Shown here: piece by piece, positions 29,802 through 37,980 of the stretch
How the letters are laid out: each line of letters begins with the position of its first letter
Position numbering within the stretch: position 1 is the first letter of the stretch
Assembly: GCA_025964795.1 (NCBI GenBank)
Contig: JAOPYC010000025.1
Coordinates: 1-63,794, forward strand
Source of the DNA: Marmoricola sp.
GTDB taxonomy: Bacteria > Actinomycetota > Actinomycetes > Propionibacteriales > Nocardioidaceae
Length of the DNA: 63,794 nucleotides
Direction of reading: 5' to 3'
Notes under the pieces: model-generated
Database searches by the model: none
What the model saw: the letters and a program-made list of their open reading frames with translations, nothing else
What the model was told of the DNA's origin: nothing
Translations under genes and position numbers: made by a program

Positions 29802-30596
29802 TCAGATGAATTTCTTGGACGCGAGGAAGTCGACGAGCGCCTTGGCACCCGACCCGTCCTCGTCGGTGACGACCTCACCGGCGGTGCGCGGGGGCCGCTC
29901 CTCGGTGTTCTCCACGGCGGTCCAGGCGGCATCCAGCCCGACCTGCCCGGCGTCGACGCCGATGTCGCTCAGCGACCAGGTCTCCAGCGGCTTCTTCTTC
30001 GCCGCCATGATCCCCTTGAACGAGGGGTAGCGGGCCTCACCGGACTGGTCGGTGACCGACAGCACGAGCGGGGCGGTGGCGCCGATGACCTCGGTGGAGG
30101 TGTCGCCGTCGCGCTTGATCCGGAACTCCTTGCCCTGCGACTCGATGACCGAGCCCAGGGTGACCTGCGGCAGGTCGAGGCGCTCGGCCAGCATCGCCGG
30201 GATCACGCTGCCGGTGGCGTCGGTGGAGGCCATCCCGCAGATGACCACGTCGACCTCGGACTCCTCGCCGATCTTGGTGATCGCGGCGGCCAGCACCTGC
30301 GAGGTGGCCAGGTAGTCCGAGCCGGCGATCGCGTCGTCGACCACGTGGACACCCTTGTCGGCACCCATCTGCAGCGCCTTCTTGATGGCCTCGGAGGCGT
30401 CCTCGGGGCCGACGGTGAGCGCGGTGACGACTGAGTCCTCGTTCTTCTCCTTCAGCTGGAGAGCCTGCTCGACGGCGTACTCGTCGAGCTCGGAGAGCAG
30501 GCCGTCGACACCGACCCGGTCCACGGTGTTGTCGGACTCGAAGTGCCGATCGCCAGTGGCGTCGGGGACGTACTTCACACAGATGACAATGTTCAT
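29802..30596 (-). CDS. etfB: Electron transfer flavoprotein subunit beta
   Basis: A 264-aa protein and the first gene of the etfBA pair. The start MNIVICVKYVPDA is typical. The AMP-binding region (VTALTVGPEDASEAIKKALQMGADKGVHV) and the conserved VVICGMASTDATGSVIPAMLAERL segment, which carries the recognition loop, are present. It forms a heterodimer with EtfA and holds AMP. Conserved order and spacing with etfA support the assignment. Confidence 0.96.
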   Translation of the reverse strand: MNIVICVKYVPDATGDRHFESDNTVDRVGVDGLLSELDEYAVEQALQLKEKNEDSVVTALTVGPEDASEAIKKALQMGADKGVHVVDDAIAGSDYLATSQVLAAAITKIGEESEVDVVICGMASTDATGSVIPAMLAERLDLPQVTLGSVIESQGKEFRIKRDGDTSTEVIGATAPLVLSVTDQSGEARYPSFKGIMAAKKKPLETWSLSDIGVDAGQVGLDAAWTAVENTEERPPRTAGEVVTDEDGSGAKALVDFLASKKFI

Positions 30597-30640
30597 GACT
30601 CACACGGCCCTGGGCGGGCCCCTCCTGAACTAGAGACGGA

Positions 30641-30655
30641 TGAGGTAACTCCTCA
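30641..30655. promoter_or_regulatory. Inverted repeat TGAGG-N5-CCTCA upstream of etfB
   Basis: A short symmetric site 45-60 bases upstream of the etfB start, inside the 183-base etfB leader. Its position suits an operator, but five-base arms are weak evidence and no regulator is adjacent. Confidence 0.25.
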
Positions 30656-30779
30656 GAAGCTGCGCAGCCCGAGCCGGCACCTTCGCGGGAACCCCGGTTG
30701 AGGTTACCGCCGAGTTGCACATGCAGATACAGCAGGCCGGGTGGGTTCAGTCACATGGACCCAGCCCGCCCCGGCGGGT

Positions 30780-31157
30780 TCAGCGCGAGCTCTTGGGCGC
30801 GATCGCGTTGGCCAGCAGCCGGCCCACGACCAGGTAGAGGATCGCGGCGATACCCCAGTTGAGCAGGGCGTTCTTGGCCTCGGCGTGCTTGCCGCTGAAG
30901 TCGAACACGCCGTCCTTGAGGCTGAACGGTCCCGAGACCGCGTCCGCGACGTTGGTGATGAACTCCACGACGGAGTTCTGCTCGTTGACGTTGTTGCGCA
31001 GCACGACCAGCACCGCCCCGAGCGCCAGGATCGTGGCCAGGGCGGCGAACACGATGCGGATGATGCGCGCGGCTCGGGCACGGACCGCGACCTGGGTCGA
31101 GTTGAGGCGCGACTTGCCGCTCCCGCTGGTCTCGTCGGTGGTGACTTTCGGCGACAC
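30780..31157 (-). CDS. Hypothetical two-helix membrane protein (125 aa)
   Basis: The GTG start at 31157 is preceded by AGGAG seven bases away. The N-terminal ~30 residues are charged and cytoplasmic-looking. A first membrane helix covers IIRIVFAALATILALGAVLVVL (residues ~32-53). The external loop holds FITNVADAVSGPFS, and a second helix is LLNWGIAAILYLVVGRLLA near the C-terminus. I do not recognise a named family, although similar small proteins are common in actinobacteria. It is 39 bases downstream of the enoyl-CoA hydratase gene and may share its transcript. Confidence 0.75.
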   Translation of the reverse strand: MSPKVTTDETSGSGKSRLNSTQVAVRARAARIIRIVFAALATILALGAVLVVLRNNVNEQNSVVEFITNVADAVSGPFSLKDGVFDFSGKHAEAKNALLNWGIAAILYLVVGRLLANAIAPKSSR

Positions 31158-31196
31158 GGTGATGCTCCTGGGGGTCGGTCGAGCGATGAAGGGTGG

Positions 31197-31976
31197 TCAG
31201 CGGCCCTCGAACTGGGCCTTGCCCGGACCATTCTCAACGAACGAGTCCATCCCGACGCTACGGTCCCGGGTCGCGAAAAGGGCGGCGAACTGCTGGCGCT
31301 CGATCTCCAGCCCGGTGTCGAGGTCGACCTCGAGACCGCGGTCGATCGACTCCTTGGCCGCGCGGACGGCGTACGACGCGGCCTTGGTGAACTGGCTCGC
31401 CCACGCCACGGCCTCGTCGTAGACCTGGTCGGCGGGGACCAGCCTGTCCACCAGCCCGATGGCCAGGGCCTCATCGGCCTTCACGAACCGGCCGGTGAAG
31501 ATGATGTCCTTCGCCTTGCTGGGACCGACCAGACGGCTCAGCCGCTGGGTGCCGCCGGCGCCCGGGATGATGCCCAGCAGGACCTCCGGCTGGCCGAGGG
31601 TGGCGTTGTCGGCGGCGATCCGGATGTCGGCGCACAGGGCGAGCTCGCACCCGCCGCCGAGCGCGTAGCCGGTGACCGCGGCCACGACCGGCTTCGGGAT
31701 CCGGGCCACGGCGGTGAAGGCGCTGGTCAGCCCGTGGGAGCGCTTGACCATGTCGGTGTGCGACATCTGCGCCATCTCCTTGACGTCGGCGCCCGCGGCG
31801 AAGACCCGCTCCCCGCCGTACACCACGACGGCCTTGACGTCGTCGCGCTCGGTCGCCTCGGCCGCGGCGGCGCGGATCTCCTCCTGCATCTGGGCGTCGA
31901 GCGCGTTCATCTTGGGCCGGTCGAGCCGGATGGTCCCGACCCCGTCGGTGACCTCGAGACGGACGAACTCAGCCAT
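31197..31976 (-). CDS. Enoyl-CoA hydratase/isomerase family protein
   Basis: A 259-aa crotonase-fold enzyme. Oxyanion-hole segments are FAAGADVKEM and GYALGGGCELALCADI. Both catalytic Glu of true hydratases are present: one in GGGCELAL and one in GQPEVLLGIIPGAGGTQRL. This favours 2-enoyl-CoA hydratase activity over a specialised isomerase. The C-terminal helices (FTGRFVKADEALAIGLVDRLV) are complete. Its likely role is the second step of fatty-acid beta-oxidation, which fits the nearby electron transfer flavoprotein genes. Confidence 0.92.
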   Translation of the reverse strand: MAEFVRLEVTDGVGTIRLDRPKMNALDAQMQEEIRAAAAEATERDDVKAVVVYGGERVFAAGADVKEMAQMSHTDMVKRSHGLTSAFTAVARIPKPVVAAVTGYALGGGCELALCADIRIAADNATLGQPEVLLGIIPGAGGTQRLSRLVGPSKAKDIIFTGRFVKADEALAIGLVDRLVPADQVYDEAVAWASQFTKAASYAVRAAKESIDRGLEVDLDTGLEIERQQFAALFATRDRSVGMDSFVENGPGKAQFEGR

Positions 31977-32085
31977 GACTGCTCCTCGGTGACGGGTCCT
32001 CGTGCGGGACGTGTGGGGCCCAACCTAACGCCGGACTCAGGGGTACGGCGGACGCCGGGTTCCGCGACGCCCCATAATCGGGCGG

Positions 32086-34269
32086 GTGACTCCAGGGACG
32101 TGGTCGGCCACCGACGAGCGCATCGCCGTGTGGCCCGGGCGTGCCTGGCCGCTCGGAGCGACGTGGGGCGAGGAGTCGACGAACTTCGCGGTCTACGCGC
32201 CCGAGGCGACGGCGCTGTGGGTGTGCCTGTTCGAGGACTCACCCTCCTCCGAGGAGCCGGTCGAGACCCGGCACGAGCTCACCGAGCAGACCCTGGGCAT
32301 CTGGCACGGGGCGCTCCCGGGGGTGCCCCGCGCCCAGCGCTACGGCTTCCGCGCCGACGGGCCCTGGGATCCCGACGCCGGACTGCGGTTCAACCCGGCC
32401 AAGCTGCTCCTCGACCCCTACGCCCTGGCCGTGTCCGGGGAGTTCCAGACCGAGCCCGCGGTGTTCGGGCACGTGCGCACCGACGACGGCCAGGACCTGC
32501 TGGAGGAGCGCGACGGGCGCGACTCCGCGCCGTACGTCGCGAAGGGGGTCGTGGTCCACGACGAGTTCGACTGGGGCGGCGAGCTGCCGATGCAGCGGCG
32601 CTGGCGAGACACCGTCATCTACGAGCTGCACGTCAAGGGCTTCACCAAGCTGCACGACCGGATCCCCGAGGAGCTGCGCGGGACGTACGCCGGGCTCGGC
32701 CACCACGTGGTCACCGACTACCTGCACGACCTCGGTGTGACCGCGGTGGAGCTGCTGCCGATCCACGAGTTCGTCTCCGAGCCGCACCTGGCCGCGCACG
32801 GGCTGACCAACTACTGGGGCTACAACTCCCTCGGCTACTTCGCGCCGCACTCGGCGTACTCCTCCTCCGGCGACCGCGGCCAGCAGGTCAGCGAGTTCAA
32901 GCAGATGGTCAAGAACCTGCACGCCGCCGGGATCGAGGTGATCCTCGACGTGGTCTACAACCACACCGCCGAGGCGGGGGCCGACGGGCCGACCCTGAGC
33001 TTCCGCGGGCTCGACGACCTCGGCTACTACCAGCGGGTCCACCCGGACCCGCGGGACAGGAAGCAGCCGGACACCTACTGGGACATCACCGGCTGCGGCA
33101 ACACCGTCGACGCGGACCACCCCGCGGCCCTGCGGCTGATCCTGGACTCGCTGCGCTACTGGGTCACCGAGATGCACGTCGACGGTTTCCGGTTCGACCT
33201 GGTCTCGGCGCTCGCGCGCACCGGCCACGAGGTGGACATGAGCTGTCACTTCCTGACCACGATCGGCCAGGACCCGGTGCTGCGGCACGTGAAGCTGATC
33301 GCGGAGCCGTGGGACACCTCGATGGACGGCTACCGGGTCGGTGAGTTCCCGCCGCCGTGGGTGGAGTGGAACGACCAGTACCGCGACACCATGCGTGACT
33401 TCTGGCGCTCCTCGACCGACGGCGTCCGCAACGTGGCGACCCGGCTGGCCGGCTCCTCCGACCTCTACCTGGACGACGGGCGGTCGCCGTACGCCTCGAT
33501 CAACTTCATCACCGCGCACGACGGGTTCACGCTGCGCGACCTCGTCTCCTACGACCGCAAGCACAACGAGGCCAACGGCGAGAAGAACAGGGACGGCACC
33601 GACAACAACCGGTCGTGGAACTGCGGCGTCGAGGGAGAGACCGACGACCCCGAGATCATCGCGCTGCGACACCGGCAGGCGGCCAACCTGATCGCGACTC
33701 TGTGCCTGTCCAACGGGGTCCCGATGATCACCGCCGGCGACGAGCGGGGGCGGACGCAGGGCGGCAACAACAACCCCTATAGCCAGGACAACGAGGTCTC
33801 GTGGATCGACTGGGCGCCGGACGACGCCTGGCTCGGCACCTTCGACATCACCCGGGTGGCCCTGCAGATCCGCCGCGAGCACCCGGCGCTGCGACAGCGG
33901 CACTGGTTCGAGGGCCGGCCCACCATCGTCGGCGGTCCCAAGGACCTGGCCTGGATCCACCCGTCGGGGCGGGAGATGACCGGCGACGACTGGCAGGACA
34001 GCGGCCTGCACGTGGTCGGCATGTTCGTCTCCGGCGACCCCCTGCGCTCCCCCGGCCCCCGTGGCGAGCAGCAGCGCGACAGCAGCTTCCTGCTCTGGCT
34101 CAACGGCTCCCCCTCCGACTGCAAGATCACCTGCCCGTCGAACGAGTGGGTGCAGAAGGGCACCGTCGCCCTCTCAACCGACTTCGGCAACCCCATCGGC
34201 ACCCTGGTCTCCGCCGGCGACACCCTCACCCTCGCCGCCCGGAGCCTGGTGCTGCTGGAGCAGGTCTGA
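32086..34269 (+). CDS. glgX: Glycogen debranching enzyme GlgX (isoamylase-type GH13)
   Basis: A 727-aa protein, normal for GlgX, starting at a GTG. An N-terminal CBM48-like domain (WPLGATWGEESTNFAVYAPEA) precedes the GH13_11 barrel. Barrel motifs include VIYELHVKGFT, VVYNHTAEAGADG, DGFRFDLVSALAR with the nucleophile Asp, LIAEPWDTSMDGYRVGEFPPPW with the acid Glu, and NFITAHDGFTLRDLVSY with the third carboxylate. It cleaves alpha-1,6 branches of glycogen, usually on chains already trimmed by GlgP, which is encoded 1 kb downstream on the other strand. Confidence 0.96.
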   Translation: MTPGTWSATDERIAVWPGRAWPLGATWGEESTNFAVYAPEATALWVCLFEDSPSSEEPVETRHELTEQTLGIWHGALPGVPRAQRYGFRADGPWDPDAGLRFNPAKLLLDPYALAVSGEFQTEPAVFGHVRTDDGQDLLEERDGRDSAPYVAKGVVVHDEFDWGGELPMQRRWRDTVIYELHVKGFTKLHDRIPEELRGTYAGLGHHVVTDYLHDLGVTAVELLPIHEFVSEPHLAAHGLTNYWGYNSLGYFAPHSAYSSSGDRGQQVSEFKQMVKNLHAAGIEVILDVVYNHTAEAGADGPTLSFRGLDDLGYYQRVHPDPRDRKQPDTYWDITGCGNTVDADHPAALRLILDSLRYWVTEMHVDGFRFDLVSALARTGHEVDMSCHFLTTIGQDPVLRHVKLIAEPWDTSMDGYRVGEFPPPWVEWNDQYRDTMRDFWRSSTDGVRNVATRLAGSSDLYLDDGRSPYASINFITAHDGFTLRDLVSYDRKHNEANGEKNRDGTDNNRSWNCGVEGETDDPEIIALRHRQAANLIATLCLSNGVPMITAGDERGRTQGGNNNPYSQDNEVSWIDWAPDDAWLGTFDITRVALQIRREHPALRQRHWFEGRPTIVGGPKDLAWIHPSGREMTGDDWQDSGLHVVGMFVSGDPLRSPGPRGEQQRDSSFLLWLNGSPSDCKITCPSNEWVQKGTVALSTDFGNPIGTLVSAGDTLTLAARSLVLLEQV

Positions 34270-34292
34270 GGCGGGTGCAGGATTGGCCGACC

Positions 34293-34317
34293 ACCCCGTC
34301 CGCTATGTACGCCGGGG
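34293..34317 (+). repeat. Left copy of a 25-base inverted repeat flanking map
   Basis: The sequence runs ACCCCGTCCGCTATG then TACGCCGGGG. A copy in the opposite direction at 35137-35161 matches at 24 of 25 bases. It lies in the 83-base gap between glgX and map. It may be a small dispersed intergenic repeat or part of a past insertion around map. Confidence 0.7.
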
Positions 34318-34352
34318 CGTCAGCGTCACCTGGCTCTCCGTAGGCTCTTCCG

Positions 34353-35120
34353 GTGATCGAACTACGCAGTCCTGCCGAGATCGAGCAGATGAGACCGGCC
34401 GGCCGCTTCGTCGCCGAGGTGCTGACCCGGCTGGAGGCGGCAGCTGACGTCGGTGTGAACCTGCTCGAGCTCGACGCCCTGGCCCACCGGATGATCCGCG
34501 AGCGTGGGGCCGAGTCCTGCTACATCGACTACCACCCCTCGTTCGGCGCGATGCCGTTCGGCAAGGTGCTGTGCACCTCGGTCAACGACGCGGTGCTCCA
34601 CGGACTGCCGCACGACTACACGCTGCGCGACGGCGACCTGCTCAGCGTCGACTTCGCCGCCTCCGTCGACGGGTGGGTGGCGGACTCGGCGCTCAGCCTG
34701 GTCGTCGGTACGCCGGACCAGCGCGACCTCGACCTCATCGACGCCACGCGGGTCGCCTTGGACGCCGGCATCGCCGCTGCGGTCAACGGCAACCGGGTCG
34801 GTGACATCTCCGCCGCGATCGGAGCGGTGGCCGACTCGCGTGGCCTGAAGGTCAACCTGGACTTCGGCGGACACGGCGTCGGGCGAACGATGCACGGCGA
34901 CCCGCACATCGCGAACAACGGCCGGCCAGGCCGCGGCTACCCCCTGCGGCCGGGTCTGGTGATTGCCATCGAGCCGTGGTTCCTGCACACCACCGACCAG
35001 ATCTACACCGACCGCGACGGCTGGACGATCCGCTCGCGCGACGGGTCCCGGGGCGCCCACTCGGAGCACACCATCGCGATCACCGAGGACGGCCCGCTGG
35101 TGTTCACTGCCCGCGACTGA
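34353..35120 (+). CDS. map: Methionine aminopeptidase, type I
   Basis: A 255-aa enzyme starting at a GTG (34353). The dimetal ligands appear in the expected order: LLSVDFAASVDGWVADSA (two Asp), GGHGVGRTMHGDP (His), AIEPWFLH (Glu) and SEHTIAITEDGPLV (Glu). The substrate-contact His is in AVLHGLP. It removes the initiator Met from new proteins. Actinobacteria often carry two map genes, one with the ribosomal-protein operon; this copy stands alone among glucan genes and is flanked by a 25-base inverted repeat. Confidence 0.95.
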   Translation: MIELRSPAEIEQMRPAGRFVAEVLTRLEAAADVGVNLLELDALAHRMIRERGAESCYIDYHPSFGAMPFGKVLCTSVNDAVLHGLPHDYTLRDGDLLSVDFAASVDGWVADSALSLVVGTPDQRDLDLIDATRVALDAGIAAAVNGNRVGDISAAIGAVADSRGLKVNLDFGGHGVGRTMHGDPHIANNGRPGRGYPLRPGLVIAIEPWFLHTTDQIYTDRDGWTIRSRDGSRGAHSEHTIAITEDGPLVFTARD

Positions 35121-35136
35121 CCCACTGGCGGATCGG

Positions 35137-35161
35137 CCCCGGCGTACAAAGCGGACGGGGT
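35137..35161 (-). repeat. Right copy of the 25-base inverted repeat flanking map
   Basis: The inverse of the copy at 34293-34317, differing by one base (CTTTG for CTATG). It lies 17 bases after the map stop. Confidence 0.7.
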
Positions 35162-35169
35162 TCTCAGTC

Positions 35170-35217
35170 GATCCCTGCACTTCTCAGGCGAAGCATCACC
35201 CGAGAAGTGCAGGGATC
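35170..35217. terminator. Hairpin terminator between map and glgP
   Basis: GATCCCTGCACTTCTC and GAGAAGTGCAGGGATC form a perfect 16-bp stem with a 16-base loop. It separates the convergent map and glgP genes and could act in both directions. There is no T run. Confidence 0.75.
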
Positions 35218-35232
35218 CCCGGTTAACCGGGG
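35217..35232. repeat. Perfect palindrome CCCCGGTTAACCGGGG
   Basis: A 16-base palindrome that shares its first base with the right arm of the terminator. The GGTTAACC core also occurs in the palindrome at 24267-24278, likewise next to a terminator. Confidence 0.55.
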
Positions 35233-35245
35233 AAACCTGCACCCC

Positions 35246-37843
35246 CTACGCCAGCACCACCAACCCCAGCTCCGCCGGGGAGGCGAGGTGGGGGTTGCGG
35301 GGGAGGATGCGCACGGTGTAGCCGAAGGAGCCGGCGCGGGCGAGCTGGACGTGGCCGTCGAAGCGGTGCCGGCCGCCCTCGTAGGTCTCGCCCAGGGTCA
35401 GCGACGAGGTCGTGGTGTCGACGAGCTGGTCCTCGCCCTTGACCCGGCCGTGGACCACCTCGACGTCGACGTCCCCGGGGGCGAGCGAGCCGAGCGAGAC
35501 GAAGACGTGCAGGTCCATCCCGCCGCCGATCTCGGGGCTGTCGGAGAGGCCCTCGGTCTCGACGTGGTCGATCTTCACCTCGGACCAGCCGCCCTTGACG
35601 CGCGACTTCCACGACGCGAGCTCGGTGGCCCCGGCGTAGGAGTCGTTCATCGCCCGCGACGCGACGGCGGCCGGGGCGTAGAGCCGGTTGACGTACTCCC
35701 GCAGCATCCGCGTCGAGAGCACCTTCGGGCCGAGCGACTTCAGGGTGTGCCGGACCATCTCGATCCAGCGCGGCGGGACGCCGGTCTCGTCGACGTCGTA
35801 GAACCGCGGCGCGACCTCGTTCTCGATCAGCTCGTAGAGCGCGGCGGCCTCGATGTCGTCACGCTGGTCGGGGTCCTCGACGCCGTCGGCGGACGGGATC
35901 GCCCAGCCGTTGCTGCCGTCGTACCACTCGTCCCACCAGCCGTCGAGGATCGACAGGTTCAGGCCGCCGTTGAGCGCGGCCTTCATCCCTGACGTGCCAC
36001 ACGCCTCGTAGGGACGCAGCGGGTTGTTCAGCCACACGTCCGTGCCGGGGTAGAGCGGCTGCGCCATCGCGATGTCGTAGTTGGGCAGGTAGGCCACGCG
36101 GTGCCGCACCTCCGGGTCGTCGGCCAGCTGCACGATCGCCTGGATCAGCTTCTTGCCGCCGTCGTCGGCGGGGTGCGCCTTGCCGGCCATGATCAGCTGG
36201 ATCGGCCGCTCCGGGTGCAGCAGCAGCCGCTTGAGCCGCTCGGGGTCGCTGAGCATCAGCGTCAGCCGCTTGTACGACGCCGCGCGGCGGGCGAAGCCGA
36301 TCGTCAGCACGTCGGGGTCCAGGGCGGTGTCGATCCAGCCGAGCTCGGCCGCCGACTGGCCACGCTTGAGGCACGACTTGCGCAGCCGGCCCCGGGCGTC
36401 CTCGACGAGGCGCTTGCGCAGCTCGCGCTTGGTCGACCACAGGTCGGACGAGGGGACCTCGTCGACGACGCTCCAGACCTCGGCGGCGTCGGAGTCTGCC
36501 CCGAAGTCAGCCACCCTGGCACCCTGCTTCTTGGCCAGCTCGAAGACCTCACGGGCCACCCAGGTCGGCGCGTGCACGCCGTTGGTGATCGAGGTGATCG
36601 GCACCTCGGCCTCGTCGAACGCGGGCCACAGGCCGTTGAACATCCCGCGGCTGACCTCGCCGTGGAGCTCGGAGACGCCGTTGGCGCGCTGGGCGAGCCG
36701 GAAGCCCATCACGGCCATGTTGAACACGCCGCCGTCGCCGCCCTGGTAGTCCTCCGCACCGAGGTGCAGGATCCGGTCGGTCGGTACGCCGGGCACGGGG
36801 GTCTGCGGCCCGAAGTACTGCTCGATCAGCTCGCGGGGGAACCGGTCGATGCCCGCCGGGACGGGGGTGTGCGTGGTGAACACGGTGCCGGCGCGGGTGA
36901 CCTCGACGGCGGTGTCGAAGTCGAGGCGCGGCCCGTCCTCGGCCACGGTGAGCTCGCGGATCCGCTCGAGGCCCAGGAAGCCGGCGTGGCCCTCGTTGGT
37001 GTGGAACACCTCGGGGGCCTCGGCGCCGGTGATCCGGGAGAAGGCGCGGAGCGCACGGACGCCGCCGATGCCGAGCAGCAGCTCCTGGAGGAGGCGGTGC
37101 TCGCTGGTGCCGCCGTAGAGCCGGTCGGTCACCTCGCGCAGCGGCCCGGGGTTCTCCTCGATGTCGGTGTCGAGCAGCAGCAGCGGGACGCGCCCGACCT
37201 GCGCGACGAAGATGCGCGCGGCGAGCTCGTTCTCGCCGGGGACGGCGATCCGGATCTGGGCCGGGGTGCCGTCCTCCTCACGCAGCAGCGTGATCGGCAG
37301 GCCGTCGGGGTCCAGCACCGGATAGCTCTCCAGCTGCCAGCCCTCGCGGGAGAACTGCTGGCGGAAGTAGCCGTACTGGTAGAGCAGGCCCACCCCGATC
37401 AGCGGGACGCCGAGGTCGCTGGCCGTCTTGAGGTGGTCGCCGGCGAGGATGCCGAGGCCACCGGAGTACTGCGGCAGCACCGAGGTGATGCCGTACTCCG
37501 GGGAGAAGTAGGCGATCGCCGTCGGCAGCGCGGCTCCCTCGGCCTTCGAGGCCTTCTGGAACCACCGCTCGCCGGTGAGGTAGTGCTGCAGGTCGGCGTG
37601 GGCGGCCTCGAGCATCTGCAGGAACGCCGCGTCGCCGGCCAGCTCGTCGAGCCGGGCCGTGGTGACGGCCCCCAGTGTCTTGACGGGATCGTGCCCGTCG
37701 CGCCAGATCTCGGGGTCCATGGCCGCGAAGACGTCCTGCGTCTCCGGGTGCCAGGACCACCTCAGGTTGGTGGCCAGGTCGCCCAGGGCTCGCAACGGCT
37801 CCGGCAGCACCGGACGGACGGTGAATCGTCGAATGGCTCGCAC
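35246..37843 (-). CDS. glgP: Alpha-glucan phosphorylase (GT35)
   Basis: An 865-aa enzyme of the actinobacterial alpha-glucan phosphorylase group, whose N-terminus has LRWSWHPETQDVFAAMDP. Central signatures are YFSPEYGITSVLPQYSGGLGILAGDHLK and FHTNEGHAGFL. The PLP-binding region is in YEACGTSGMKAALNG, followed by LNLSILDGWWDEWYDG. It releases glucose 1-phosphate from the non-reducing ends of glycogen or GlgE-type alpha-glucan, and in some species maltose 1-phosphate is also processed. It is divergent from the metallopeptidase gene, with a palindrome in the shared 137-base region. Confidence 0.95.
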   Translation of the reverse strand: MRAIRRFTVRPVLPEPLRALGDLATNLRWSWHPETQDVFAAMDPEIWRDGHDPVKTLGAVTTARLDELAGDAAFLQMLEAAHADLQHYLTGERWFQKASKAEGAALPTAIAYFSPEYGITSVLPQYSGGLGILAGDHLKTASDLGVPLIGVGLLYQYGYFRQQFSREGWQLESYPVLDPDGLPITLLREEDGTPAQIRIAVPGENELAARIFVAQVGRVPLLLLDTDIEENPGPLREVTDRLYGGTSEHRLLQELLLGIGGVRALRAFSRITGAEAPEVFHTNEGHAGFLGLERIRELTVAEDGPRLDFDTAVEVTRAGTVFTTHTPVPAGIDRFPRELIEQYFGPQTPVPGVPTDRILHLGAEDYQGGDGGVFNMAVMGFRLAQRANGVSELHGEVSRGMFNGLWPAFDEAEVPITSITNGVHAPTWVAREVFELAKKQGARVADFGADSDAAEVWSVVDEVPSSDLWSTKRELRKRLVEDARGRLRKSCLKRGQSAAELGWIDTALDPDVLTIGFARRAASYKRLTLMLSDPERLKRLLLHPERPIQLIMAGKAHPADDGGKKLIQAIVQLADDPEVRHRVAYLPNYDIAMAQPLYPGTDVWLNNPLRPYEACGTSGMKAALNGGLNLSILDGWWDEWYDGSNGWAIPSADGVEDPDQRDDIEAAALYELIENEVAPRFYDVDETGVPPRWIEMVRHTLKSLGPKVLSTRMLREYVNRLYAPAAVASRAMNDSYAGATELASWKSRVKGGWSEVKIDHVETEGLSDSPEIGGGMDLHVFVSLGSLAPGDVDVEVVHGRVKGEDQLVDTTTSSLTLGETYEGGRHRFDGHVQLARAGSFGYTVRILPRNPHLASPAELGLVVLA

Positions 37844-37864
37844 CGGAGAACGCTAACCCACGAG

Positions 37865-37880
37865 TTTGGATCGATCCAAA
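37865..37880. promoter_or_regulatory. Palindrome TTTGGATCGATCCAAA, probable operator between glgP and the M36 gene
   Basis: A perfect 16-base palindrome 22 bases before the glgP start and about 100 bases before the divergent metallopeptidase start. An AT-rich symmetric site in such GC-rich DNA resembles a LacI-family or similar sugar-responsive operator. The regulator is not identified. Confidence 0.5.
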
Positions 37881-37980
37881 CAAGCCCGAAACACAGTGTT
37901 CACACATTGCCGTGTAACCAACTCGCACCTCGCCAGTTAGTCGCACCACCAGCGCCCTTCCTGCCAGCAGCGGAGTCCTC

